64,000 nucleotides of DNA from Apoda limacodes (GCA_946406115.1 OX291540.1:7064563-7128562), one strand, 5' to 3'; counted from the stretch's first letter, positions 47,379 through 56,936 are shown. Made by a program: numbers and translations. The notes: generated by a model not told the origin, from the letters alone.

Positions 47379-47872
47379 CTGAAATAACACAATATCTATA
47401 AATTACTGATAAAGAAATAATAAATAGTATTTTTAACAGCGTATATAAAAGATGTGTAAACCTACGTGGTCTTAAGGGGGTGTGTGCGCAATTTAATAGA
47501 TAACATCACGCTCTCTGCAGACGAAGCGTCTTAAATTATTCATACAAAATCCCGTATCATATCTGTGACTGTTCGTACATTCAAATGAGTTCCTTGCGAA
47601 CCATATCTTGTCCTCGTTGCTTAAGCCTCTTGGTATGTGAAGTATTAAAGTTTATCAAACAAAGTGGAAGGTAATATTATTCCATTGTATTCCCGCTACC
47701 GGATTCATTTAAAAGAGAGAAAGTTTTTTCATGTACCGTGTTTACCTCAATTGCCCAATTACGTTATAAATATTAATAATGATCTTCGTAAAACCTCTAA
47801 AAAGATTATAAAATAATAAGTAATAAGTAAGACACATGATACATGGGGTGTGGTTCCGAAAATAAGAAATAC
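47379..47872. other. Non-coding flank of the provirus
   Basis: AT-rich; no feature recognised. The 4-bp target duplication begins at 47873. Confidence 0.5.
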
Positions 47873-47876
47873 GTAC
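47873..47876. repeat. Target site duplication GTAC (left)
   Basis: GTAC directly before the LTR; the same four bases follow the other LTR at 56937-56940. Removing the provirus and one copy leaves a continuous AT-rich host sequence. Confidence 0.9.
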
Positions 47877-48141
47877 TGTTATACGAATTTCGAAAACTTG
47901 GTTTTTAAAAAAGGATTTTTAAATAGAACTAGAAAAAAGGATTTTGAATAATGTTTAATTTAATAGTTTTTAATATTAATCGATAACAATTAATAATTTT
48001 CGATCCGTTGGCAGCCGCGACGGGAGATGGGACAAGACTGTCTTACTAAACTTATAATTTAATAGGAGTTGGTTATAAATGCTGAGTCAGGAGTCTAATA
48101 CAGTAAGTAAGCATATCTACATATGTGATAGGGGTATAACA
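47877..48141 (-). repeat. 3' LTR
   Basis: 265 bp, starting TGTTATACCCC in the sense direction and ending CGTATAACA. It is identical to the 5' LTR except for one base seen by eye. It should hold polyadenylation signals, but none was assigned with confidence. Confidence 0.95.
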
Positions 48142-48152
48142 GCCCCCCGCAG
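48142..48152 (-). promoter_or_regulatory. Polypurine tract region
   Basis: The sense sequence TGCGGGGGGC lies immediately before the 3' LTR, where plus-strand priming takes place. The purine run is short and ends in C. Confidence 0.65.
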
Positions 48153-48196
48153 AAGACTAAACTTCGGGGTGAAATTCCGAAGTTTATGGAGTGAAA

Positions 48197-49411
48197 TTAA
48201 ACGATTGGTCTAAGTCGCGGTACTGGGATAGGACCCTGCTCTTTATCGTTATCATTAGAGGGTTTAGGTAGGGTAAAACTCTTAAAGTAATTAAACAGAC
48301 TGCCTCTGGATCTTACAATAAAAATAGAGATACAAGTTATGACTAAAAATATAGTAAGTAAAGATAAAATAGAGTAATGTGTCCCGTATTTTATTATGTG
48401 TGGTTTTTGCACTATTTCGTCAATATTGTTTAAAATTGATTTTGACAGTTCTTTATTTATACCCAAATCGTCTAAATCTAAATTTTGTAAAGAAATACGA
48501 GGCACATTCGAAATTATATGACTAATCTTATCTAGTTTGCAACATGAATCATTAATTAAATTAAAATCGGAATAAGCTATTTTGGTAGTTATATTTTTTA
48601 CATTAAATTGGGGTATCAGTTTGGTACTTTTACAATAGGCCTTACAATTATTTGGTAAAGTGAGTACACCTGTACCTAGTATGTTAACCTCTAGAGGTTC
48701 AGAGTTTTCGCAATCTATAGATAATTTACTTAGTTGAGTTTGTATGTATATCCACCTATTGTTTGTTAATGAGTTCCAAATGTTCACGTTTCCGTAAATA
48801 AATCTGGTTTCACACTGTTTAGGGGTATTTGTTATTACTTTTGTCATCATTTCACTTTCACAGCTGGGGTATGCACTTGATGAAAACACATTCGTGACGT
48901 CACAGATAAATTTCTGTGGATCAATTTTATCGCATTTATCTAAACTGTCTATGTTACAATAATGGGTTTTGTCTTTGGTCATTGCGGTATATTTATGGCT
49001 AGGTATTACAGTGCTATAGGTATCTGGGTTTTTGGGATCGTGAGGTACTGGTAAGGGTACATTATGATACAAACTATATTCCTTAGGGGTGCTCAGGGGT
49101 ATTTGCAGTACAAATACTAACCTGTTTGGGGTATAAAAACATACTAACTTAGAAATACTTAATATTATGTATATAGAACTTAAGTCTAGGCTTACTGGCA
49201 ATTCTACACCTGTGGACAGGTGTCTGTAATTATCAGCGAGTTCTCTATAAAGTTGCATGGGTGTGAGCACTGACGGATGTAAAATGTTTTGTTTACTAAA
49301 CAGCATGGAGTTTGTTATGTCTTCTAATTGGAATGAGATTGTAAGTAGGCATGTCTCTAGGACACTGACTACAGAATCAATTTTTGATTTTAGGGTTAAA
49401 CTATTTGACAA
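48197..49411 (-). pseudogene. Env, second part (membrane-anchored portion)
   Basis: This 404-codon frame is the C-terminal part of the envelope glycoprotein that continues from the 49464-49985 frame. The true coding sequence in this frame runs further upstream than the first Met, to about 49480. It holds a Cys-rich ectodomain (CNIDSLDKCD, CDVTN, YPSCESE and CKAYCKST blocks), a heptad-like segment before the membrane, one transmembrane helix (YSILSLLTIFLVITCISIFI, about 345-364) and a short cytoplasmic tail with a Pro-rich end (PIPVPRLRP). In errantiviruses Env mediates membrane fusion. A one-base frame change separates it from the N-terminal part, so a full product is not encoded as read. Confidence 0.85.
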
Positions 49412-49463
49412 AACTGAAAGATTTTTTAAGTTTGTAGAAAACTCGTTGACAGCGTCGTTTAAC

Positions 49464-49985
49464 CTAGCTTTTAATTTTTATCTTTTGTAAATTTTTATTA
49501 AACTCGTTAATTGTTGACGTAGTTACTAATATATTATTTTTTATTAGTGAAGCTAGCTTTTTCTCGTCGCTTTGAACAATTTCGATTGCGCTATTGTATT
49601 TAAATGCATCATCTTCGTCTAGAGTGCCGAAAATATGCTTAAAAAGGGTGCCTATGCCACCAAACCAGGCTGCTCGTTTACTTCTATGCGTTACCAAATG
49701 AGATATGGATTCGTATTCCTTGGCAGCGTCATAGTAGCGCAAAGATAAGGGTTCCAAAATATTATGGCATTCGAGGTCATCAAGGGCCTCGGGTTGTTTA
49801 CATAAAAACCTAATTGTACCTAATATTGCGTTAATATTTATGAGATGCGGTTCAACATGCGATATGTCTACGGGTGACACAATACTAAGGTAACCGCTTC
49901 TTATCTTCATTTTGCCTATGTGGTCAAAATAGATGCCGGGACTCGATGTGATCGGCTGGACATAGTCCGGGCTTGCCTTGACCAT
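49464..49985 (-). pseudogene. Env, first part with furin-type site
   Basis: The 173-codon frame carries the N-terminal portion of an errantivirus-type envelope protein. A basic cleavage site RSKR (residues 101-104) is followed by a Gly/Phe-rich stretch AAWFGGIGTLFKHIFG, the fusion-peptide position of this family. The frame ends at a stop in an A-rich run (about 49468-49487), where the next frame takes over, so one base is gained or lost there. No signal peptide is visible. Ten bases upstream of the ATG lies tatttcag, a good splice acceptor, so a spliced mRNA could add an upstream leader, as errantivirus env mRNAs are spliced. Whether the frame change is real or an assembly error is unknown. 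Confidence 0.85.
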
Positions 49986-50305
49986 GGCACTGAAATATTT
50001 CCATAAAAAAACATTAATCTAAGTTAAAAAAAAAATTAAGTTTAATTTAAATGTGTGTTTTTTAGTATGCAGAGTTTAGGGTTTATATTTAGTATTTTAT
50101 TGTAATATATGTGTGTATATGTTATTAAAATCTAGGTCATAAAATGCAATAGACATTTTACAAAGGGATACTGGTAATCTCTATGTTAGCTTTGTAAGAT
50201 TATCTTACAACAGCGCTATGCTAATCTTACTAGGTAAGACAACTTAAGTTCGTCAAGTGTGAAGCGATTTTGTGAGTAAGGGTTCAGTAGTAAAATATAT
50301 AAATT
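49986..50305 (-). other. Pol-env spacer of the provirus
   Basis: 320 bp between the pol stop and the env start codon. No frame or repeat was recognised. It contains the candidate env splice acceptor (tatttcag, about 49989-49996). Confidence 0.6.
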
Positions 50306-53300
50306 TTATGTTTGCATTTCGGCGGGTTTAATCTGATCGAAGTGATGTTTGACATGGCGTCTGTTGATAAGGAGTGATAAGGTGTTGTTCCCATGAACTT
50401 TGACTATTTTGTATGGTCCTTTCCAAATAGGAGAAAGGGCTTTTCTAAGGCGGAGGTGGTTTTTTAGATAAACGTAATCGCCTACCTTATAGGAAACGGG
50501 ACGTGTGCGAGAGTCGTAATAATTTTTGGACCTCTCCTTTGAATTGTTTATATGTACCACGGCTGTAGCACGGGAGTGCTTTAGTTTATGTTGTAACATT
50601 TTAACATATTCGGGATATGTGGTGTCTAGGGATGAGTCAAAGATTGAATTGAGAATGAAAGGTTTGTGACCAAAAAGAAGTTCGTATGGTGTAAAGTTAG
50701 TCGTGCTATGGACGTTAGTGTTGTAAGTCAACATGGCCGTATATACATATCTTGGCCAGTTTTCTTGGTTTTGGTCGACAAACGATTTTAAATATTCTTT
50801 GAGAGTCGAGTGACTACGTTCAAGTGCACCTTGGGTTTGAGGATGGTATGGAGAAGACCACAACTGTTTAATTTTAAGAAATTCGCAGGTCTTTTTAAAT
50901 AAGTCAGCAGTAAAATTGGTGCCTTGATCAGTCAGGATAGTTTGGGGAATCCCAAATAAGGAAATGAAATGAACTAAGCAGTCGGTTGTTTCTTCTGCTG
51001 AAACAGTGCGTATGGGATAGGCTGCGGAGAATTTGGTTAGGTCATCTTGTAAAGTCATAATGTATTTGAGTTTAGCGGTGCCGGATTCGGGGAGAGGACC
51101 TACGATGTCGATTGCGAGGCGTTGGAAGGGAACTGATGAAGTTGTGGTAATCTGCATTGGTGCTTTGTTTATTCTTCTTAAAGCTTTGTTTTCTTGACAT
51201 AAAGAGCATTGTTTTACGTATGTTTCTATGTCACTACGCATTCCTTTCCAATAGTATTTTTCTTGTATGCGTTTTAGCATTCTGACTGATCCAAGATGAC
51301 CTGCGACTGGTAGGTCGTGATTTTCGCGAAGGATCTTTTTTATTTCGCTGAGATTAGGATATAGTATGTTATTGTGATATATATTTACGTTCAAGTTGGA
51401 GTTGTGAAACAGGTAAGTGAGCATATTGTATATTTTTATAAAAGAATGTTTTTGGAAGGGGTTCTTAAAGTCCGCAGTAGCAATGTCGGTTGTGTTTTCT
51501 GACAGTAGTAGATCATTTCTAACAGTTTTTAAGGTCTTGTATATGTCTTGATAGGAACAATCGTCAAAGTGGTTTACTTTGGTAAATAGTAAATAAACGA
51601 TTTTGTTATTTATCTCGAATCTTTTAAATGAATGTAGTTGTCTTTCAGTGTTTAGTAAGTCGTCAGGGTTTTGGAATTTTTCTAGGATTTCGGTTAAATA
51701 AGGGGTGGATTTATCTAAATCAATTGAAGTAGGGATTAGGATTATTTTACAGTTGGTTTTCATGAGGTTTTCGTTATGTTCTTTCAGGTTGGTATTAAAC
51801 GTTTTATTTTTATCAAGCGTCGCTTTTAGGAAGTCTGCGTATTCGTCGTGGTTGAGCTCAGCGGTAAGTAGTAGGTCTTGTATTTCAGGAGTAGGAGGTA
51901 TTTCTGTAAAATCTTGATAAGGTAAGTCGTTTGTCTGGTTTTCTGTGTTAGTTATAGTCTTTTGGATGGGTAAGTCGCCGGAAATACTTGTTGTGGGATT
52001 ATTATTATGTTCTAGAATTTCATCGTTTGGAAAGGTCAGTGGGTCGTCAAGGATTGGTATGTCTAGTGGACTAAAGTCAATATTTTGTTGGTCATCGAGT
52101 GGACTAAGGTCTAAGGGACCGAGGTCTGTTAGTTGGTCGTCAGGATTTTGAGGATAAATAGGGTTTACTGGGAATCTGGAAAGGGCATCTGCAGCCGTAT
52201 TTAATTTACCCTTACGATATACGATTTCGTATTCGTATTCTTCCAATTTTAACCGCCACCTTTGTAATTTGCTGCTTGGGTCACGATGGTTAAATAGCCA
52301 CTTGAGAGGACGGTGATCAGTGATGATATGGAATTTTCGCCCGTAGAGGTAGGGTCGAAAGGTTTTGCAACCAAATATTATGGCTAATAATTCTTTTTCA
52401 GTGGTGCTGTAGTTGCACTCACTTTTATTGAGAGTTCGTGAAGCGAAGGCTATGGGTCGGTCTTGTCCAATTTGGCCTTGGGATAAAATGGCGCCAACGG
52501 CGTAGTTTGATGAGTCACATGTGAGAATGAATGGTTGAGTGAAGTCGGGATAGATAAGTACTGGAGCCGAGGTTAGCTTATGTTTCAATTCATCGAAAGC
52601 GACTCGTTGTGAATTTTCCCATTTAAAATCTACATCCTTTTTCAATAGGGTCGTCAGAGGTTTGGAAATTTTCGAGAAATCAGGAATAAACCTGCGATAA
52701 TAGGAAACGAGTCCGAGGAATGACTTGATGTCTTTGGGAGATTTAGGAGTTGGGAATTCAGTGACGGCATTGATTTTGTCGGGATTTGGTTTTACACCCT
52801 CTTCGGTGATAATATAACCGAGATAGGCGACTTCACGCCTAAGAAATTCGCACTTATCCGGCTGCAGTTTGAGGTTGTAACTTCGAAGTCTTTCAAATAT
52901 ACAAGATAAGTTTTTAATATGTGATGGGAGGTCGTGACTATAGATAACGATGTCATCTAAGTACACGAAGCAGCGGATTCCTTGCAGGCCGGATAGAGCC
53001 GTGTTCATCAGTCTCTGGAATGTTGACGGTGCATTTTTGAGGCCAAAGGGCATCCTAGTAAACTGAAATTGGCCCTGAGGAACTTGGAAAGAGGTTTTCG
53101 GCGCATCATCTTTGTTGATGGGGATTTGGTGAAAGCCAGAAGCGAGATCAAGAGTTGAGAAATATTTGCTGTCACCAAGTTGGTCGAGGATTTCGGAAAT
53201 CTGGGGAATAGGATAGGTGTCACCAATCGTGATATCATTCAGTTTCCTATAGTCTATAACGACACGCCATTTTCGTTCTCCTGACGCGTCTAGTTTCTTT

Positions 53301-54868
53301 GGAACTATCCAAATTGGTGAGGACCATGGGGATACAGAGGGTTCTATGATACCTTGAGCTAGCATTTGGTCTAGTTGCTTTTTGATTTCACCCTTGTGGA
53401 CTTCGGGGAAACGGTAGGATTTCACGTAAATAGGATTGTCGGTAGAGGTTTTGATGTCATGTTGCATAAACGTAGTATGAGTCAGTTGGTCGTTTGGGAG
53501 ATGAAAAATATCAGAAAATTCCGAACATATCTGGTACAGAGCGTCTGATTCTTCGTTGTTGAGGTGAGAAGTCCTTAACATAGTTAAAACTTCTTGGGTG
53601 CGCAAATAAGAGTCGTCAGTTCTGTAGTTTTGAGTATCATTGACATTAAAACAGTGTACGGGTTCAAGATCCTGTGTTGATTTGACAGGCGTAAGAGTAA
53701 GTTGAAGATTGGAACTTATGGTTATTGGGGATTCTGATAGATTTACAACAGAAATATTAATCCTATTGTTGGTTTTAACTCTGACTAAACAATTTGCAAA
53801 TAGTAGATTTTCGGAGTGTTTTTGGTCAAGTATATAGCCTTCTTTTATTTCGGGATTCGAAACTGAACATTCTATTACTATTTCCGATCTCGCTGGGATG
53901 ACGTAAGTAGGTTCACAGAAGTTAAGTTTTAAGTAAGATGACCCGATTTTGAGAACGTCGTGAGTGTAGTCAATGTTGCAACCAAAAGTGTTGAGAAGGT
54001 CGTTTCCGATTATGCCATCATAAGGCAGATTGATGTTATTTATTACATGAAATTTGTGATGTATATGTTTGTGGGGGTTAGTACATGTAACGAGTTTCAG
54101 CTCGAAGTGTCCAAGAGTTTCGGTGCATTCTTTTACAGGGTCAATACCTTTCAATTTAATTGGCTCATTGGTTATTGAAGGACTTTTATTTATACATGAT
54201 TGTTTTAACAGACTGACAGAGGATCCAGAGTCGACTAGCAGTGATAACGGTGTATTTGATACTGAAGTGGATATCAAAATGTAAGGTAGTAGAGTTTTAG
54301 TAGGATTGCTAGTAATTTCATAAACATCTGCATTAATTTTGTTTCTGAGATTAGTATTGGCTTGAGAGTTAGTAGAATTTACTGAACTAGAAGATTTTAT
54401 GAATTCGGAAGGATAAGAAGTGTTGAATTGGTAGGGTTTAATGTTCATAGTATTTCTTTCATTCGATGAAGTAGTAGATATGGCGGATGTAGTCATGGTG
54501 TTTGATGGTTTGCTATTTTGAGTAATTTGTCTGGATTGGGTAGCAAAGGATACGGTGAGATTTTTATTTTTGTGTATTCTAGTAGGTATAGCAGATACAG
54601 CGGATTCAGCGGATGTAGTAGATGCAGTGGATGCAGAGGATGCAGTGGATACAGAGAATGTGGATACAGAGGATGCAGTGGATACAGAAGATGCAGTGGA
54701 TACAGAGGATGCAGTGGATACAGAGGATACAGTGGATACAGTGACGGGATTTGACGGCAACCCATGTCGCGGAGCCGGTTTTATTTTGGTAACAATGTCA
54801 GTTTGGAAAAATTTATCTTTGGATTCTTTTGGAAATCTAGTGTTAGCAATATGATGATTTTGGTGCAT
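50306..54868 (-). CDS. pol: Pol polyprotein (protease, RT, RNase H, integrase)
   Basis: A single open frame of 1,520 codons from the first Met. The real coding sequence starts earlier, at the -1 frameshift site (54955). A Ser/Thr-rich linker with six-residue repeats occupies residues 43-93. Protease: LLVDSGSS (210-217, active Asp 213). RT: TLDLASG (catalytic Asp 574) and FVYLDDIVIY (catalytic pair 638-639). RNase H: LTCDSSNYAVGA, EKELLAI and TDHRPLKW (about 782-857). A long acidic tether, 900-1140. Integrase: zinc finger His1184, His1191, Cys1221, Cys1224; DDE residues Asp1254, Asp1314 and Glu1350, with spacing 35 between the last two. All catalytic residues are present and no stop occurs, so the enzyme set looks intact. 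Confidence 0.95.
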   Translation of the reverse strand: MHQNHHIANTRFPKESKDKFFQTDIVTKIKPAPRHGLPSNPVTVSTVSSVSTASSVSTASSVSTASSVSTFSVSTASSASTASTTSAESAVSAIPTRIHKNKNLTVSFATQSRQITQNSKPSNTMTTSAISTTSSNERNTMNIKPYQFNTSYPSEFIKSSSSVNSTNSQANTNLRNKINADVYEITSNPTKTLLPYILISTSVSNTPLSLLVDSGSSVSLLKQSCINKSPSITNEPIKLKGIDPVKECTETLGHFELKLVTCTNPHKHIHHKFHVINNINLPYDGIIGNDLLNTFGCNIDYTHDVLKIGSSYLKLNFCEPTYVIPARSEIVIECSVSNPEIKEGYILDQKHSENLLFANCLVRVKTNNRINISVVNLSESPITISSNLQLTLTPVKSTQDLEPVHCFNVNDTQNYRTDDSYLRTQEVLTMLRTSHLNNEESDALYQICSEFSDIFHLPNDQLTHTTFMQHDIKTSTDNPIYVKSYRFPEVHKGEIKKQLDQMLAQGIIEPSVSPWSSPIWIVPKKLDASGERKWRVVIDYRKLNDITIGDTYPIPQISEILDQLGDSKYFSTLDLASGFHQIPINKDDAPKTSFQVPQGQFQFTRMPFGLKNAPSTFQRLMNTALSGLQGIRCFVYLDDIVIYSHDLPSHIKNLSCIFERLRSYNLKLQPDKCEFLRREVAYLGYIITEEGVKPNPDKINAVTEFPTPKSPKDIKSFLGLVSYYRRFIPDFSKISKPLTTLLKKDVDFKWENSQRVAFDELKHKLTSAPVLIYPDFTQPFILTCDSSNYAVGAILSQGQIGQDRPIAFASRTLNKSECNYSTTEKELLAIIFGCKTFRPYLYGRKFHIITDHRPLKWLFNHRDPSSKLQRWRLKLEEYEYEIVYRKGKLNTAADALSRFPVNPIYPQNPDDQLTDLGPLDLSPLDDQQNIDFSPLDIPILDDPLTFPNDEILEHNNNPTTSISGDLPIQKTITNTENQTNDLPYQDFTEIPPTPEIQDLLLTAELNHDEYADFLKATLDKNKTFNTNLKEHNENLMKTNCKIILIPTSIDLDKSTPYLTEILEKFQNPDDLLNTERQLHSFKRFEINNKIVYLLFTKVNHFDDCSYQDIYKTLKTVRNDLLLSENTTDIATADFKNPFQKHSFIKIYNMLTYLFHNSNLNVNIYHNNILYPNLSEIKKILRENHDLPVAGHLGSVRMLKRIQEKYYWKGMRSDIETYVKQCSLCQENKALRRINKAPMQITTTSSVPFQRLAIDIVGPLPESGTAKLKYIMTLQDDLTKFSAAYPIRTVSAEETTDCLVHFISLFGIPQTILTDQGTNFTADLFKKTCEFLKIKQLWSSPYHPQTQGALERSHSTLKEYLKSFVDQNQENWPRYVYTAMLTYNTNVHSTTNFTPYELLFGHKPFILNSIFDSSLDTTYPEYVKMLQHKLKHSRATAVVHINNSKERSKNYYDSRTRPVSYKVGDYVYLKNHLRLRKALSPIWKGPYKIVKVHGNNTLSLLINRRHVKHHFDQIKPAEMQT
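54595..54742 (-). repeat. 18-bp minisatellite in the pol linker
   Basis: About eight units of the type gatacagaggatgcagtg on the plus strand, encoding repeated VSTASS on the minus strand. The repeat length keeps the frame. Unit number may vary between copies of the element. Confidence 0.85.
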
Positions 54869-54921
54869 GAGTTTAGGAACAGTGTTTGATTTAGAACAAG
54901 TGCCGGTTTTAGCAATCGGTT

Positions 54922-54961
54922 GTCCCGCACGACACCGAGTCGAGACATCTATTAGTTTTTT
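54922..54961 (-). promoter_or_regulatory. Gag-pol -1 ribosomal frameshift signal
   Basis: In the sense direction the heptamer A AAA AAC (54955-54961) lies in the gag zero frame directly before the gag stop TAA (54952-54954). After an 8-nt spacer a hairpin can form: GTCT CGAC, loop TCGGT, GTCG, a 4-nt bulge and GGAC (54946-54922). Shifting back one base enters the pol frame, which is open from here through the first pol Met. Heptamer, spacer and hairpin are those expected for retroviral -1 frameshifting. Confidence 0.85.
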
Positions 54962-55710
54962 GTTTCCTCGTAAGATTCATGTGTGTCATCGTGAGATTCA
55001 TAAGGTTCGTCTTGAGGCGGTGAATCATGAATCATATTTATACGTTGCGTATCTCGAGGCCTATACCCAGAAGGGGAGGCTTGGTTTGAGTTAGGAAAAC
55101 GATTTTTAAAATTATTATTATATTCCCGTTTTCTGCAGTTTTCTATGGTGTGGCCAGGGAATTTACAATATCGACATACAATATCGTTTTTATTTTTTAG
55201 GTAGTCATTATTTTTATAATTAAAACGTGCAGGTTGGATTGGGTTTACATAGGCTCCGTGTGGACTGTATTTTCCACGGAAATTTTCTTGTTGGTTGAAA
55301 GAACGGCTGTGATAATCACCTTTGCTAGACGAAAATGGCGCTGTTTTCTTAATAGAGGCTGGTAACATTTTTTCTTCTGATACAGCTATATTTATGGCAT
55401 TGTTGAGGCTGGCGGGCTCGCGACACCTCACAATAGTTGCTAATGTAGGATTTAGGCCTGTGATAAATGTATGGAGGGCTAAGTCCTCCATGGCAGCGAC
55501 TCGACCAGCCAGTTCTGGTTTCTTTTTTGTGGGAATCGATATATTAATTTCCGTTAATAATTTAGCTAAACAAGTCTCAACTTTTAAAGCGAACTGGCTG
55601 ACTGATTCATTATGTAGCTGTTTACATTCTTGTAAATCTGAAAGTAGGTGAGTGTAGTGTTTACGCTCTCCAAATTGTGCTTTTAAAAAATCCTCTCCAA
55701 AAATCGTCAA
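54952..55710 (-). pseudogene. gag: Gag, second part with zinc knuckle
   Basis: The 253-codon open stretch gives the capsid C-terminal region and nucleocapsid of Gag. Residues 9-50 (FLKAQFGERKHYTHLL, QECKQLHNESVSQFALKVE) are the conserved capsid segment of errantivirus Gag. A single zinc knuckle C-x2-C-x4-H-x4-C is at Cys179, Cys182, His187 and Cys192. The end is rich in Asp, Glu and His. It ends at the frameshift heptamer. It belongs with the 55661-55936 frame, but the two are separated by one base at a run of five A (55699-55703 on the plus strand), so the listed Met is not the true start. Confidence 0.85.
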
Positions 55711-55936
55711 AGTCTTTGATTGCGCAAGCCGCTTGGGCTCTGCCTTCTAATTTGCTAAGAATAAGTTTGAGTAAAATTGTTTCCTGAGATGTGGATGCAA
55801 GATCAATTGCATTTGTACAGTTATTTAAAAAAGGATTTAGCAGATCTCGACTACCATTGAATGGTTTAATGAACTGGATAAGAATGTTCAAATCAACGTG
55901 ACCAGATGAGGATGAGCCTCCTTCGTTTTTCGACAT
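55661..55936 (-). pseudogene. gag: Gag, first part (start codon and N-terminus)
   Basis: The 91-codon frame begins with the likely gag start. MSKNEGGSSSSGHVDLNILI (1-20) is followed by QFIKPFNGSRDLLNPFLNN, the helix-turn region found at the start of errantivirus capsid. Homology to the family ends at about IKDFDDF (residues 73-79), where the frame changes and the remaining 12 residues are out of frame. The start is supported by the lack of upstream coding sequence, which is leader with tandem repeats. Gag forms the particle core and binds the genome. Confidence 0.85.
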
Positions 55937-56270
55937 TATTATTTATTTATATTAAAATATGTTAATTGCACTAATAAAGCAATTAAAATAAAACAATTGT
56001 CTTACTGAAAGTGAATAAATCTAGACACATTAGACAATGACCAAAGACTCACAGGACGGAGAACGCGTAGGCGTATGCGATAAGGAGCATGCCGGCCGGT
56101 GCACGACGATAAGGTGTACCACGGTGCGGCTCGGTGAGATACAGTGATATATATCGAGTTGTAGAGATGTTATTCAGAATATGTAGTAATTTATGTTGAG
56201 TTGTTCTTCTTGAATATTAATGTTTCTTTGTTTATGTAGACTACGAGGTATAGTTGGTATATTCTTGGTA

Positions 56271-56610
56271 CAGTCACTTTCTATTTTCCACTTTTTCGGG
56301 ATATAGCAGGTATGTATTATTAATTTATTTTCAGGATACAGAGTCACTTCACTTTTTCAGGAAATAGCAGGTATGTATTATTAATTTATTTTCAGGATAC
56401 AGTCACTTCACTTTTTCAGGATATAGCAGGTATGTATTTAAAGTTTATATGCAGGATACAGAGTCAATTCACTTTTTCAGGAAATAGCAGGTATGTATTA
56501 TTAATTTATTTTCAGGATACAGAGTCACTTCACTTTTTCAGGATATAGCAGGTATGTATTTATAGTTTATATACAGGATACAGAGTCACTTCACTTTTTC
56601 AGGAAATAGT
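56271..56610 (-). repeat. 61-bp tandem repeats in the leader
   Basis: About five units of 61 bp, the plus-strand unit containing gatacagagtcacttcactt, tttcaggaaatagcaggt and atgtattattaatttatttt. One partial unit leads in at 56271. Units differ at a few positions (aaatag or atatag; tttaaagtttatatg or ttattaatttatttt). In the sense direction each unit contains ATACATACCTGC. Tandem repeats in the leader are known in Drosophila gypsy (Su(Hw) insulator), Idefix and ZAM; a similar role is inference only. Confidence 0.9.
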
Positions 56611-56657
56611 ATTTACTTTTGTTCAGAGACGTACCGGGACCTTTTTAGATCCTTTTA

Positions 56658-56667
56658 GCTGCCACCA
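56658..56667 (-). promoter_or_regulatory. Primer binding site, tRNA-Leu type
   Basis: Sense TGGTGGCAGC, four bases after the 5' LTR end. It is complementary to GCTGCCACCA, the 3' end expected for the eukaryotic tRNA-Leu isoacceptors whose acceptor stem begins GGTAGC. The match is ten bases; the tRNA sequence was recalled, not checked. Confidence 0.6.
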
Positions 56668-56671
56668 TAAA

Positions 56672-56936
56672 TGTTATACGAATTTCGAAAACTTGGTTTT
56701 TAAAAAAGGATTTTTAAATAGAACTAGAAAAAAGGATTTTGAATAATGTTTAATTTAATAGTTTTTAATATTAATCGATAACAATTAATAATTTTCGATC
56801 CGTTGGCAGCCGCGACGGGAGATGGGACAAGACTGTCTTACTAAACTTATAATTTAATAGCAGTTGGTTATAAATGCTGAGTCAGGAGTCTAATACAGTA
56901 AGTAAGCATATCTACATATGTGATAGGGGTATAACA
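56672..56936 (-). repeat. 5' LTR
   Basis: 265 bp, same limits as the 3' LTR (TG at 56936, CA at 56672 in the sense direction). It should carry the promoter; no TATA box or initiator was assigned with confidence. Confidence 0.95.

Larger units (their letters stand above)
55937..56671 (-). other. 5' leader of the provirus
   Basis: 735 bp between the 5' LTR and gag without a coding frame. It holds the primer site next to the LTR and the 61-bp tandem repeats (56271-56610). It would contain the packaging signal and the donor for env splicing, neither of which can be placed by eye. Confidence 0.75.
47877..56936 (-). mobile_element. Full-length errantivirus-like endogenous retrovirus (Ty3/Gypsy)
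   Basis: A 9,060-bp provirus on the minus strand bounded by two 265-bp LTRs that begin TG and end CA. It is flanked on both sides by GTAC (47873-47876 and 56937-56940), the 4-bp target duplication typical of Gypsy elements. Order in the sense direction: 5' LTR, primer site, 61-bp leader repeats, gag, -1 frameshift site, pol (protease, RT, RNase H, integrase), env, polypurine tract, 3' LTR. The LTRs differ at one visible base (c or g in aatag-agttgg, 48065 versus 56860), so insertion was recent. Pol is fully open. Gag and env each lose frame once. Possession of env with a furin-type site places it with insect errantiviruses such as TED of moths. Confidence 0.95.

Noticed and set aside
54493..54854. 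Plus- and minus-strand frames made of repeated DAVDTE, YPLHPL or GCSGYR words
   Set aside because: They are other-frame readings of the 18-bp minisatellite in pol.
56271..56610. Possible CRISPR-like array
   Set aside because: The 61-bp units are head-to-tail tandem repeats without unique spacers, inside a retroviral leader in an animal genome.
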